NCBI RefSeq assembly: GCF_043194295.1
Contig: NZ_JBAFVK010000005.1
Length of the DNA: 64,000 bases
Source: Xanthobacter autotrophicus
Lineage (GTDB): Bacteria; Pseudomonadota; Alphaproteobacteria; Rhizobiales; Xanthobacteraceae
Reading direction: 5' to 3' (one strand)
Part shown: positions 20,965-29,313 of the stretch, piece by piece
Position numbering within the stretch: the stretch's first letter is position 1
How the letters are laid out: every line of letters starts with the position of its first letter
The notes under the pieces: generated by a model
What the model was told of the DNA's origin: nothing
The model's input: the letters and a program-made list of their open reading frames with translations, nothing else
Databases searched by the model: none
Made by a program: the position numbers and the translations under genes

Positions 20965-21327
20965 ATGGCCTATGTCGTTACTGACAGCTGCATCCGCTGC
21001 AAATTCATGGATTGCGTCGCCGTCTGCCCGGTGGATTGCTTCTACGAGGGCGAGAACATGCTTGTCATCAATCCGGACGAGTGCATCGACTGCGGCGTCT
21101 GTGAGCCGGAATGCCCTGCCGCCGCCATCGCTGCCGACACCGCGCCGGAGGCCGGGCCGTGGATCGCGCTGAACGCGCAGTATGCCGCCCTGTGGCCCAA
21201 CATCGCCGAGAAGAAGGAGCCGCCGGCGGACGCCGCCCGGTGGATGGACGTGGCCGACAAGTTCGAGAGCGCGTTCTCGCCCGCGCCGGGGCAGGCGACC
21301 AGCCCGTCCGCGTCCGGTGCGGCGTGA
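20965..21327 (+). CDS. fdxA: 7Fe ferredoxin FdxA
   Basis: This 120-residue ferredoxin carries one [3Fe-4S] and one [4Fe-4S] cluster. Its nine N-terminal cysteines (9, 12, 17, 21, 25, 40, 43, 46, 50) have exactly the spacing of Azotobacter FdI. By analogy C9/C17/C50 hold the 3Fe cluster and C21/C40/C43/C46 the 4Fe cluster. The C-terminal half has the usual family helix (NAQYAALWPNIAEKKEPPAD) and an Ser/Ala-rich end. It is a low-potential electron carrier and is followed after 10 bp by ferredoxin-NADP reductase, its probable partner. The preceding gap holds a CAATTAATTG element that may regulate the pair. Confidence 0.95.
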   Translation: MAYVVTDSCIRCKFMDCVAVCPVDCFYEGENMLVINPDECIDCGVCEPECPAAAIAADTAPEAGPWIALNAQYAALWPNIAEKKEPPADAARWMDVADKFESAFSPAPGQATSPSASGAA

Positions 21328-21337
21328 GGGGGCGGCG

Positions 21338-22111
21338 ATGAGCACTCTCAACACCGAGACCGTCCTTGAGGTTCGCCACTGGACCGACCGCCTGTTCTCC
21401 TTCACCGCCACGCGCGATCCGGCGTTCCGCTTCAAGAGCGGCCAGTTCACCATGATCGGGCTGCCGGAGGGCGAACGCCCGCTGCTGCGCGCCTATTCGC
21501 TGGCCTGCGCCCCCCACGAGGATCAGCTGGAATTCTTCTCCATCAAGGTACCGGATGGCCCGCTCACCTCGCGCCTGCAGATGCTGCAGCCGGGCGATCC
21601 CATCCTGGTGGGGCGGCGGCCCACGGGCACGCTGCTGCTCGATAATCTGAAGCCGGGCAAGCGGCTCTATCTTCTGGCCACCGGCACCGGGCTGGCGCCG
21701 TTCGTCTCCATCGCCAAGGATCCGGAGGCCTATGAGCGCTTCGAGCACATCATCCTGGTGCACGGCTGCCGCGAGGTGGCGGAGCTGGCCTATGGCGAGG
21801 ACGTGGTGGCGGCGCTGAAGGCCCACGATTTCCTCGGCGACTATGCCTCAACCCAGCTGCTGCACTATCCCACTGTGACGCGCGAGCCGTTCCGCAACCG
21901 TGGCCGCGTCACCGACCTGATGGAGAGCGGCCAACTCTTCGCCGACCTCGGCCTGCCCGACCTCGACCCGGCCTTTGACCGGGTGATGCTCTGCGGCTCG
22001 CCGCAGATGATCGCCGACACCCGCGACCTTCTGGAGCGCCGCGCCTTTGCGGAAGGGGCGGGGCACCGGCCCGAGACCTTCGTGGTGGAGAAGGCCTTCG
22101 CCGAGCGGTGA
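21338..22111 (+). CDS. fpr: Ferredoxin-NADP+ reductase
   Basis: This 257-residue FAD enzyme moves electrons between NADPH and ferredoxin or flavodoxin. The FAD-binding motif RAYSLA, the NADP-binding GTGLAPFVSI and the C-terminal VEKAFAER typical of bacterial subclass I FPRs are all visible. The ATG at 21338 lies 10 bp after fdxA, so the two are an operon. In enterobacteria Fpr belongs to oxidative-stress regulons. Here its place between a sulfonate-class importer and a sulfur-type exporter suggests it supplies reductant to that pathway, which is inference. Confidence 0.93.
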   Translation: MSTLNTETVLEVRHWTDRLFSFTATRDPAFRFKSGQFTMIGLPEGERPLLRAYSLACAPHEDQLEFFSIKVPDGPLTSRLQMLQPGDPILVGRRPTGTLLLDNLKPGKRLYLLATGTGLAPFVSIAKDPEAYERFEHIILVHGCREVAELAYGEDVVAALKAHDFLGDYASTQLLHYPTVTREPFRNRGRVTDLMESGQLFADLGLPDLDPAFDRVMLCGSPQMIADTRDLLERRAFAEGAGHRPETFVVEKAFAER

Positions 22112-22136
22112 GGGCCTGGCGCTTTGCGCTTTGATA

Positions 22137-22175
22137 CCGCCGTCATACTCCCGGCTTGTCCGGGGATGACGGCGG
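22137..22175. repeat. CCGTCAT...ATGACGG intergenic palindrome
   Basis: A 10-bp outer stem (22137-22146 with 22166-22175) encloses an inner CCCGG/CCGGG stem (22150-22154 with 22160-22164) around CTTGT. The form CGTCAT-n-CCCGG-CTTGT-CCGGG-ATGACG is a widespread alphaproteobacterial intergenic repeat as I remember it. It may also act as 3' end of the fdxA-fpr transcript. Confidence 0.7.
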
Positions 22176-22219
22176 TGCCTGCGCGCCGTCAGGCATCTCG
22201 GAGCGATGCTGGAATAACC

Positions 22220-22237
22220 ATTAATTTCGATTAATTG
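22220..22237. promoter_or_regulatory. Double ATTAATT element upstream of the YeiH-type gene
   Basis: ATTAATT (22220-22226) and GATTAATTG (22229-22237) are spaced 10 bases apart, about one helical turn. They lie in an AT-rich island 70-85 bases before the gene start. The arrangement could be a promoter region or a dimeric regulator site for the neighbouring LysR or Crp protein. Confidence 0.45.
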
Positions 22238-22304
22238 TAGAAATATAACTCATTTGATCGATGCTTGCTGCGGCGCGATCCTCGCGGCGTCCGAGGAGCC
22301 CGTC

Positions 22305-23375
22305 ATGACCGACAAGCCGTTGTCCGATCCCGCCGCCATCGTGGAAGCTGCTCCGCCGCTTCCCCGCGCGCCCCATTTCCTGACCGGAGCGTTCGGTGGC
22401 ATCCTCCCGGGGCTGGGGCTGACGGTGCTCATCGCGGCGGCGGCCTATGGCCTGCGGCAGATCCCCGGCATGGGGCTGGTGAGCCCGCTGGTGCTGGCCA
22501 TCGTCATCGGCATGGGCCTTCACAACATTTTCGGCACGCCCGCCATCGCCAGGCCGGGGGTGAAGTTCGCGCTGCGCCGCATCCTGCGCTTCGCCATCGT
22601 GCTTTTGGGCCTGCAACTCACCTTCGCGCAGGTGCGTTCGGTCGGGTTCGTCGGCTTTTCCATCGTGGCCGGAACGCTGTTCGCCACCTTCTTCGCCACC
22701 CGCTGGCTTGGCAAGCTCATGGGCGTGGACCGGCAATTGTCGGAACTGATCGCGGCCGGAACCGCCATCTGCGGCGCCTCGGCGGTGATCGCCACCAATA
22801 CGGTGACGCGCGGATCGGACGAGGATGTGGCCTATGCGGTGGCCTGTGTGACCGTGTTCGGCTCGCTCTCCATGCTGATCATGCCGGCGCTGCTGCCCTA
22901 CACCGGCCTCGATGCCCACGCCTTCGGCCTGTGGACCGGCGCCTCCATCCACGAGGTGGCGCAGGTGGTGGCCGCCGCCTTCCAGGGCGGCCAGCAGGCC
23001 GGCGAGTTCGGCACCGTGGCCAAGCTCTCGCGGGTGATGCTGCTGGCGCCCCTCGTCATCGGCCTCGGCGCCGCCGCCATCTGGCGCGCCCGCGGCGACA
23101 AGGATGCCGGCCACGCCAGCCCGCCCATGCCGTGGTTCGTGTTCGGCTTCATCGGCATGGTCATGCTGAATTCCACCGGCGTGGTGCCGGAGGAGGTGAA
23201 GGCCAACATCGCCATTGTCACCACCTTCCTGCTGGCGGTGGCGCTGGGGGCCATGGGGCTGGAGACCGACATCGCCAAGCTGCGCCTCAAGGGGGCAAAG
23301 CCCCTGCTGCTCGGCGCCGTGGCCTGGCTGTTCATCTCGGCGCTGAGCTTTATCCTCATCAAGACGCTCATGTGA
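22305..23375 (+). CDS. YeiH-family putative sulfate/sulfite exporter
   Basis: This 356-residue inner-membrane protein belongs to the YeiH (Cons_hypoth698) family, annotated as putative sulfate exporters and linked in enterobacteria to sulfite tolerance under the LysR regulator YeiE. It has eight to ten hydrophobic spans and the family core GTAICGASAVIATNTV. LLGLQLTFAQVRSVGFVGFS is also typical. I chose the ATG at 22305 behind GAGGAG; an open upstream extension from a TTG is unlikely. A LysR regulator gene follows 132 bp downstream on the same strand, matching the yeiH/yeiE pairing, although in enterobacteria the two are divergent. Substrate is inferred only. Confidence 0.85.
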   Translation: MTDKPLSDPAAIVEAAPPLPRAPHFLTGAFGGILPGLGLTVLIAAAAYGLRQIPGMGLVSPLVLAIVIGMGLHNIFGTPAIARPGVKFALRRILRFAIVLLGLQLTFAQVRSVGFVGFSIVAGTLFATFFATRWLGKLMGVDRQLSELIAAGTAICGASAVIATNTVTRGSDEDVAYAVACVTVFGSLSMLIMPALLPYTGLDAHAFGLWTGASIHEVAQVVAAAFQGGQQAGEFGTVAKLSRVMLLAPLVIGLGAAAIWRARGDKDAGHASPPMPWFVFGFIGMVMLNSTGVVPEEVKANIAIVTTFLLAVALGAMGLETDIAKLRLKGAKPLLLGAVAWLFISALSFILIKTLM

Positions 23376-23488
23376 GCCCGCGCGGCGCCTGAGCGTGCCC
23401 TCTCGGCGCGGTCGCAGACCGGGGCCGTTGGCATAAGATAGCCCGCGCGGCGCTTGAGCGAGGCAAGAGCCCGCGCGGCGGCTGAGCG
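23375..23488. repeat. Three 21-base direct repeats between the YeiH and LysR genes
   Basis: Near-identical copies of AGCCCGCGCGGCGCCTGAGCG occur at 23375-23395, 23440-23460 and 23468-23488, differing at one or two bases. The first overlaps the last base of the exporter gene. The segment between copies 1 and 2 (23391-23430) resembles 50746-50784. They may be regulator sites or remnants of a dispersed repeat. Confidence 0.6.
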
Positions 23489-23507
23489 AAGCAAAGTGAG
23501 CGCGTCC

Positions 23508-24449
23508 ATGACGCTGGAGCAGTTGAAGGTCTTCGTCGCCGTCGCCCGCGCCCTGCACATGACGCGCGCGGCCGAAGGGCTGAACATGACCCAGTCGGCG
23601 GTGAGCGCCTCGGTGGCGGCGCTGGAGGCGTCCTGCGGCGTCGCTTTGTTCCACCGGGTGGGGCGGCGGATCGAATTGACCGAGGCCGGCCAAGCCTTCG
23701 TTCCGGAAGCCGAGGCGGTGCTCGCCCGCGCCGCCGCCGCCGAGACCGTGCTCGCGGATCTCTCGGGCCTGCGGCGGGGGCGGCTGGCGCTGGAGGCCAG
23801 CCAGACCATCGCTAACTATTGGCTTGGGCCGGTGCTCAACCGCTTCCACACGCTCTATCCCGACATCACCCTGTCGGTGGTCATCGGCAACACCACGCAG
23901 GTGACCGCGGCAGTGCGGGAGGGCGCCGCCGACCTCGGCTTCGTGGAGGGCGAGGTGGAAGAGCCCCTGCTCGCCCGCACCGCGGTGCCCGGCGACCGGC
24001 TGGTGCTGGTGGTGGCGGCGGACAGTCCCTTCGCCGAACGCCGCGCCATCGCCCCGGCCGATCTGTTCGACATGCCGTTCGTGCTCCGTGAACCGGGCTC
24101 GGGCACGCGGCAGGTGTTCGAGGATGCGCTGCGGGCCTCCGGGCTCGACCCCGGCGGGCTGAAGGTGGTGCTTGAGCTGCCCTCCAACGAGGCGGTGGTG
24201 AGCGCGGTGGCGGCGGGAGCGGGGGCGACCGTGATCTCCGATCTCGTGGCGGCGGCGGGCCTCGCCACCGGCACCCTGCGCCAGCTGCCCCTGACCTTTC
24301 CGGCCCGGCGCTTCTATGTGCTGCGGCATGCCGACCGCTATCATTCGCGGGCGGCGCAGGCGCTGATGGCGCTGATCCGCGAACCGGAGGGGGCGCAAGC
24401 CGCGGCGGCGGCGCCGGTCAGCCGCCCGCGGTCTCGAGCTCGGCGCTGA
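23508..24449 (+). CDS. LysR-family regulator (YeiE/CysB-like neighbourhood)
   Basis: This 313-residue LysR regulator has an N-terminal winged helix-turn-helix (residues 1-60, MTRAAEGLNMTQSAVSASVA) and a periplasmic-binding-protein-like effector domain at about 90-300 (LALEASQTIANYWLGPVLNR). The ATG at 23508 is supported because it puts the canonical MTLEQLKVFVAVAR at the N-terminus. Placement after a YeiH-type exporter suggests control of that gene and perhaps of the upstream block. Its last 32 bases overlap, tail to tail, the convergent ABC-F gene (24418-24449). Confidence 0.9.
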   Translation: MTLEQLKVFVAVARALHMTRAAEGLNMTQSAVSASVAALEASCGVALFHRVGRRIELTEAGQAFVPEAEAVLARAAAAETVLADLSGLRRGRLALEASQTIANYWLGPVLNRFHTLYPDITLSVVIGNTTQVTAAVREGAADLGFVEGEVEEPLLARTAVPGDRLVLVVAADSPFAERRAIAPADLFDMPFVLREPGSGTRQVFEDALRASGLDPGGLKVVLELPSNEAVVSAVAAGAGATVISDLVAAAGLATGTLRQLPLTFPARRFYVLRHADRYHSRAAQALMALIREPEGAQAAAAAPVSRPRSRARR

Positions 24450-26301
24450 CGGCGAGCCATTCCTCTTCCACCTGGGCCAGCTTCTCCACCGCCTCGGCGC
24501 GGGCCTTGGCGAAGCGGGCGGCGTCCAGGGGCTTCTTGGCGTGGAGGTCCGGCACGGCAAGCTTAACGTCGATGCCGGCGATCTCCTTCTCCAGCTTCTC
24601 CACGGCCGCTTCCAGCTCGCGGATGCGCTTCTTCAAGGGTCCGGTGGCGACACGCCGCTTGCCGTCGGCCGGGGTGCCGTCCTTCTTCAGCTCGGCCTTG
24701 TCCTTGCGGCCGGCATCGGTCATGCGGTCGCCGTCGGACTTGGAGAGCACCTCGCGCTTGTACTGGTCGAGGTCGCCGTCATAGGCCTTCACGGTGCCGC
24801 CGGAGACCCGCCAGAGCTGGTCGGCGCAGGCTTCCAGCAAGTGCCGGTCGTGGGAGACCAGGATGACGGCGCCGGGATAGTCGTTGATGGCCTCGATGAG
24901 GGCGGCGCGGGCCTCGATGTCCAGATGGTTGGTGGGCTCGTCGAGGATCAGGAGGTGCGGCCCGTGGAAGGTGGCAAGGCCCAGCAGCAGCCGCGCCTTC
25001 TCGCCGCCCGAGAGGGCCGACACCTTGGTGTCGGCGGCACCGCCTGAAAAGCCCATCTCCGCCGCCCGCCCGCGCACCCGCGCCTCTGGCGCGTCGGGCA
25101 TGAGCTTGCGCACATGCTGGGCCGGGCTGTCGCCGGGGATCAATTCGTCGATCTGGTGCTGGGCGAGATAGGCCACTTCCAGCTTGTCGGCGCGCACCAC
25201 GCTGCCGCTTTCGGCCTCCAGCCGGCCGGCGATGAGCTTGGCGAAGGTGGACTTGCCGTTGCCGTTGGGACCGAGCAGGGCGATGCGGTCGTCCTCGTCG
25301 ATGCGAAGATCGAGATTGCGCAGGATGGGCTTGCCCGGGACATAGCCCACCGACACATGGTTCATCACCAGGATGGGCGGGGACAGCAGCCGCTCCGGGT
25401 GGCGGATGGAGATGGCGGCCGCCTCCTCGCTCACCTGGGCGGCCAAAGGCTCCATGCGGGCGAGGGCTTTCAGGCGCGATTGGGCCTGCTTGGCCTTGGT
25501 GGCCTTGGCGCGGAAGCGGGCCACGAAGGATTCCATGTGGGCGCGCTGCATCTCCTGCTTCTTGCGCGCCTTCTGGTCGAGCAGCAGCCGCTCGCGGCGC
25601 TGGCGGTCGAAGCCGGTGAAGCCGCCCTTGTAGAGGGTCAGCTTCTTGCCGGTGAGGTGGAGGATGTGGTCCACGCTCTCGTCGAGCAGGTCGCGGTCAT
25701 GGGAGATGAGGATCACCGTGCGCGGATAATGCGCCAGGTAGTCCTGCAGCCACAGGGTGCCTTCAAGGTCGAGATAGTTGGTGGGCTCGTCGAGCAGCAG
25801 CAGGTCCGGCTCGGTGAAGAGCAGGGCGGCGAGGGCCACGCGCATGCGCCAGCCGCCGGAAAATTCCGAGCACGGCCGCTGCTGCGCGCTCTCGTCGAAG
25901 CCGAGGCCGGCGAGAATGGTGGCCGCCCGCGCCGGCGCCGAATGGGCGTCGATGTCGAGGAGCCGCATCTCGATCTCGCCCATGCGCATGGGGTCATGGG
26001 TGGTCTCGCGCTCGTGCAGCAGCTGGGCGCGCTCGGTGTCGGCGGCGAGCACGCGCTCCAGAAGGCTGTCGGGACCGGCGGGCGCTTCCTGCGCCACGCG
26101 GCCGATGCGGGTGCGGTTGGGCAGGCGCACCGCGCCGCTCTCCAGCTCAAGCTCGCCGACGATGGCCTTGAACAGGGTGGTCTTGCCCGAGCCGTTGCGC
26201 CCCACCACGCCCACCCGCGCATTCTCCGGAATGGCGACAGAGGCATGGTCGATGAGCAGGCGCCCGGCGAGGCGCAGGGAAATATCGTCGAGAACGATCA
26301 T
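24418..26301 (-). CDS. ABC-F family ATPase (ribosome-associated type)
   Basis: This is a 627-residue soluble protein with two ABC ATPase domains in tandem, no membrane segments and a C-terminal charged coiled coil (KKRIRELEAAVEKLEKEIAG), the layout of ABC-F proteins such as YheS/Uup that act on ribosomes. Walker A motifs are GRNGSGKTT and GPNGNGKST, signatures SGGWRMR and LSGGEKARL, and Walker B motifs LLLLDEPTNYLD and LILDEPTNHLD. The linker between the domains (about residues 240-310) is rich in Lys, Arg and Gln as expected for the P-site tRNA-interaction motif. I chose the ATG at 26301; 21 upstream codons are Pro/Cys-rich and unlikely. It is convergent with the LysR gene. Confidence 0.92.
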   Translation of the reverse strand: MIVLDDISLRLAGRLLIDHASVAIPENARVGVVGRNGSGKTTLFKAIVGELELESGAVRLPNRTRIGRVAQEAPAGPDSLLERVLAADTERAQLLHERETTHDPMRMGEIEMRLLDIDAHSAPARAATILAGLGFDESAQQRPCSEFSGGWRMRVALAALLFTEPDLLLLDEPTNYLDLEGTLWLQDYLAHYPRTVILISHDRDLLDESVDHILHLTGKKLTLYKGGFTGFDRQRRERLLLDQKARKKQEMQRAHMESFVARFRAKATKAKQAQSRLKALARMEPLAAQVSEEAAAISIRHPERLLSPPILVMNHVSVGYVPGKPILRNLDLRIDEDDRIALLGPNGNGKSTFAKLIAGRLEAESGSVVRADKLEVAYLAQHQIDELIPGDSPAQHVRKLMPDAPEARVRGRAAEMGFSGGAADTKVSALSGGEKARLLLGLATFHGPHLLILDEPTNHLDIEARAALIEAINDYPGAVILVSHDRHLLEACADQLWRVSGGTVKAYDGDLDQYKREVLSKSDGDRMTDAGRKDKAELKKDGTPADGKRRVATGPLKKRIRELEAAVEKLEKEIAGIDVKLAVPDLHAKKPLDAARFAKARAEAVEKLAQVEEEWLAVSAELETAGG

Positions 26302-26389
26302 GGTCGCGCCTTTTCGCAGGCGCGGGCACCGGGGGCAAGGGGCGGGGAGCGCCGCCCCTTGCAATGCACCTGTGTTGTTCTGCGTCCTA

Positions 26390-27961
26390 TCACTCCGCCG
26401 CGTCGGCCACCTGGGCCGGTTTCACCCAGCGCAGCACCGGGGCGCGGGCGGCGCGGGTTTCGTCGAGGCGGCGGCGCGGGGCGTAATAGGGAGCGCCGAG
26501 GAAGCGCTCCTTGTCCCCGGCCTTGGCAGCCATGGCGAGATCCCGTAGCGCCGCGATGAACAGATCCAGCGACGCCTTGGATTCGCTCTCCGTGGGCTCG
26601 ATGAGCATGGCCCCGTGCACCACCAGCGGGAAATAGACCGTCATCGGGTGGTAGCCCTCGTCGATGAGGGCCTTGGCCACGTCCAGGGTGGTGAGGCCGG
26701 TGCCGGCGAGCCAGGTGTCGTCGAACAGGGCCTCGTGCATGGCCGGCCGCTCGGCGAAGGGCGCGCTCATGAGGTCCATGAGGCAGGCACGGATATAATT
26801 GGCCGACAGCACCGCGTCTTCCGAGGCCTGCCGCATGCCGTCGGCGCCGTGGGAGAGCATCCAGGCGAGCGCCCGCACGAACATGCCCATCTGGCCGTGG
26901 AAGGCACTCATGCGGCCCAGCGCCTGCTCGGCACCGTCCGCGCCCTCGTCCTCCACCAGCACCAGCCCGTCCGCTGTGGCGACCAAAGCCGGCACCGGGG
27001 CGAAGGGGGCGAGGGCGTCGGAGAGCACCACCGGCCCCGCGCCCGGCCCGCCGCCGCCATGGGGCGTGGAGAAGGTCTTGTGCAAATTGATGTGCATGGC
27101 ATCGACCCCGAGGTCGGCGATGCGCACCTTGCCGAGGATGGCGTTGAAATTGGCGCCGTCCGAATAGAAATAGGCGCCCGCCGCGTGCACCGCCTCGGCG
27201 ATGGCCACCACGTCGCGCTCGAACAGGCCGCAGGTGTTGGGATTGGTGAGCATCAGCGCAGCCACCTCGGGGCCGAGTGCCGCCTTCACCGCCTCCGGGT
27301 CCACCGTGCCGTCGGCGCGGGCGGGGATGGCGCGCACCTGATAGCCGATGAGGGCGGCGGTGGCGGGATTGGTGCCGTGGGCGCTCTCGGGCACCAGCAC
27401 CACGTGGCGCGCGTCGCCATCGCCACGGGCGGCATGAGCGGCCTTGATGGCCATCATGCCGCACAGTTCGCCGTGGGCGCCGGCCTTGGGGGTGAGCGCC
27501 ACCGCCTGCATGCCGGTCAATTCCAGCAGATAGCGCGACAGCTCCGCCATCAGGCCGAGCGCGCCCTTCACCGTGGATTGCGGCTGGAGGGGATGGATAT
27601 CGGCAAAGCCCGGCAGGCGCGCCATCTTCTCGTTGAGGCGCGGATTGTGCTTCATGGTGCACGAGCCGAGCGGGAACAGGCCGCTGTCGATGCCGTAATT
27701 CATGCGCGACAGGCGCACGTAATGGCGCATGGCCTCGGGCTCGCTGAGGCCGGGCAGGTCCAGCGGCGCGGTGCGCGCCTGGGTGCCGAGGCGGTCGCGG
27801 AACGGCGCAGGCTCGGCGATGTCGACGCCGGTCACCTCTATGCGGCCGATCTCGAAGATGAGGCCTTCCTCCAGGTCCAGCGCGCGGTTGCCGGTGAAGG
27901 TCTCGGGGCCGGAGAGGGCAATGGAATGCGGCGTGGTGGCGCCGCGGCCTTCGCGGTTCAT
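26390..27961 (-). CDS. gcvPB: Glycine dehydrogenase (decarboxylating) subunit 2
   Basis: This 523-residue C-terminal half of split P-protein binds PLP. The lysine is K295 in HINLHKTFSTPHGG, with the Gly-rich phosphate loop following. Together with GcvPA it decarboxylates glycine and passes the aminomethyl group to lipoyl-GcvH. The start ATG at 27961 overlaps the gcvPA stop by one base (TGATG), and AGGAGG lies inside gcvPA just upstream, so the two subunits are coupled. The gene is last in the operon. Length is normal for the subunit 2 form. Confidence 0.96.
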   Translation of the reverse strand: MNREGRGATTPHSIALSGPETFTGNRALDLEEGLIFEIGRIEVTGVDIAEPAPFRDRLGTQARTAPLDLPGLSEPEAMRHYVRLSRMNYGIDSGLFPLGSCTMKHNPRLNEKMARLPGFADIHPLQPQSTVKGALGLMAELSRYLLELTGMQAVALTPKAGAHGELCGMMAIKAAHAARGDGDARHVVLVPESAHGTNPATAALIGYQVRAIPARADGTVDPEAVKAALGPEVAALMLTNPNTCGLFERDVVAIAEAVHAAGAYFYSDGANFNAILGKVRIADLGVDAMHINLHKTFSTPHGGGGPGAGPVVLSDALAPFAPVPALVATADGLVLVEDEGADGAEQALGRMSAFHGQMGMFVRALAWMLSHGADGMRQASEDAVLSANYIRACLMDLMSAPFAERPAMHEALFDDTWLAGTGLTTLDVAKALIDEGYHPMTVYFPLVVHGAMLIEPTESESKASLDLFIAALRDLAMAAKAGDKERFLGAPYYAPRRRLDETRAARAPVLRWVKPAQVADAAE

Positions 27962-29301
27962 CACAGCACCTCCTTCAGGGCGGCGGCATAGGCGGCGCGG
28001 TCGTCTTGCGTGGTCGTCTCGGTGGCGGCGACGAGGATGAGGTCGTCGAGCCCCGATGTCGGCGCGAGGCGCGCATAGGGCACGCCGGCGAGAATGCCTT
28101 TCGCCGCCAGCTTCTCCACCACGTCCGCCGCCGAGCCGGGCACGCGCAGGGTGAATTCGTTGAAGAAGGTGTCGTTGATGACGCTCACGCCCTTCACCGC
28201 CGCCAGCCGGTCCGCGAGGTCGGAGGCCGCTGCGTGGTTGGCGCGGGCGAGGCGGGTGAGGCCGGCCTTGCCCAGCAGGCTCATGTGGATGGTGAAGGCC
28301 AGCGCGCACAGGCCGGAATTGGTGCAGATGTTGGAGGTGGCCTTCTCGCGGCGGATGTGCTGCTCGCGGGTGGAGAGCGTCAGCACGAAGCCGCGCCGGC
28401 CTTCCGCGTCCACCGTCTCGCCGGCAAGCCGCCCCGGCATCTGGCGCACGAACTTCTGGCGGGTGGCGAACAGGCCCACATAGGGCCCGCCGAAATTCAG
28501 CGCATTGCCGATGGACTGGCCCTCGCCCACCACGATGTCGGCGCCCTGCGCCCCCGGCGGCTCGATGAGGCCCAGCGCCACCGCTTCGGTGAACACCGCC
28601 ACCAGCAGCGCGCCGGCCTTGTGGGCAGCTTCGGCGATGGGCTTCAGGTCGACGAGATTGCCGAACACGTCCGGCGACTGCACCACCACGCAGGACACCG
28701 TGTCGTCGATGGGGGTGAGGAGGTCTTCTTCGCCGAACGGGGCGGGGGGCAGCGCCACCACGGCGTCGGCGGCGTAGCGCGACAGGGTCTCGATGGTGGC
28801 GCGATAGTGCGGGTGCAGGTTGCCTGCCAGCACCGCCTTGCGGCGCTTGGTGACGCGGTGGGCCATCAGCACCGCCTCCCCGGCGGCGGTGGAGCCGTCA
28901 TACATGGAGGCGTTGGCCACCTCCATGGCGGTCAGCTCGGCCACCTGGGTCTGGAACTCGAACAGATATTGCAGCGTGCCCTGGGCGATCTCGGGCTGGT
29001 ACGGCGTGTAGGAGGTGAGGAATTCCGAGCGCTGGATCAGGTGGTCCACGGTGGCCGGCACATGGTGGCGATAAGCCCCCGCGCCCACGAAGAACGGCAC
29101 GGAGCCCGCCGTCACGTTCTGCCCGGCGAGGCGGGCCAGCGTCCGCTCCACCTCCAGCTCGCTTTTGTGGAGGGCGAGGCGCGGCAGCGCGGTCTCGCGC
29201 TTGTCGGCGGGGATATCGGCGAACAGCTCATCCACGCAGGCGACGCCGATCCGCGCCAGCATTTCGGCGCGGTCCTCGGGGGTGAGGGGGAGATAGCGCA
29301 T
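27961..29301 (-). CDS. gcvPA: Glycine dehydrogenase (decarboxylating) subunit 1
   Basis: This 446-residue N-terminal half of the split P-protein is a PLP-fold subunit without the cofactor lysine. The family start MRYLPLTPEDRAEMLARIGV and internal VANASMYDGSTAAGEA and LSTREQHIRREKATSNICTN are all characteristic. It pairs with gcvPB to form the active P-protein. It lies 12 bp after the osmC-like gene within the gcv operon. Confidence 0.96.
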   Translation of the reverse strand: MRYLPLTPEDRAEMLARIGVACVDELFADIPADKRETALPRLALHKSELEVERTLARLAGQNVTAGSVPFFVGAGAYRHHVPATVDHLIQRSEFLTSYTPYQPEIAQGTLQYLFEFQTQVAELTAMEVANASMYDGSTAAGEAVLMAHRVTKRRKAVLAGNLHPHYRATIETLSRYAADAVVALPPAPFGEEDLLTPIDDTVSCVVVQSPDVFGNLVDLKPIAEAAHKAGALLVAVFTEAVALGLIEPPGAQGADIVVGEGQSIGNALNFGGPYVGLFATRQKFVRQMPGRLAGETVDAEGRRGFVLTLSTREQHIRREKATSNICTNSGLCALAFTIHMSLLGKAGLTRLARANHAAASDLADRLAAVKGVSVINDTFFNEFTLRVPGSAADVVEKLAAKGILAGVPYARLAPTSGLDDLILVAATETTTQDDRAAYAAALKEVL

Positions 29302-29313
29302 GGGAATCCCGGG

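Noticed and set aside
22221..24560. 779-codon open frame antisense to the YeiH and LysR genes
   Set aside because: Covers two recognisable genes in the opposite direction; translation is His/Arg/Gly-rich without motifs.
24418..26301. ABC-F protein as an antibiotic-resistance determinant
   Set aside because: Sequence fits the housekeeping YheS/Uup-like branch and context is not mobile; no basis for a resistance call.
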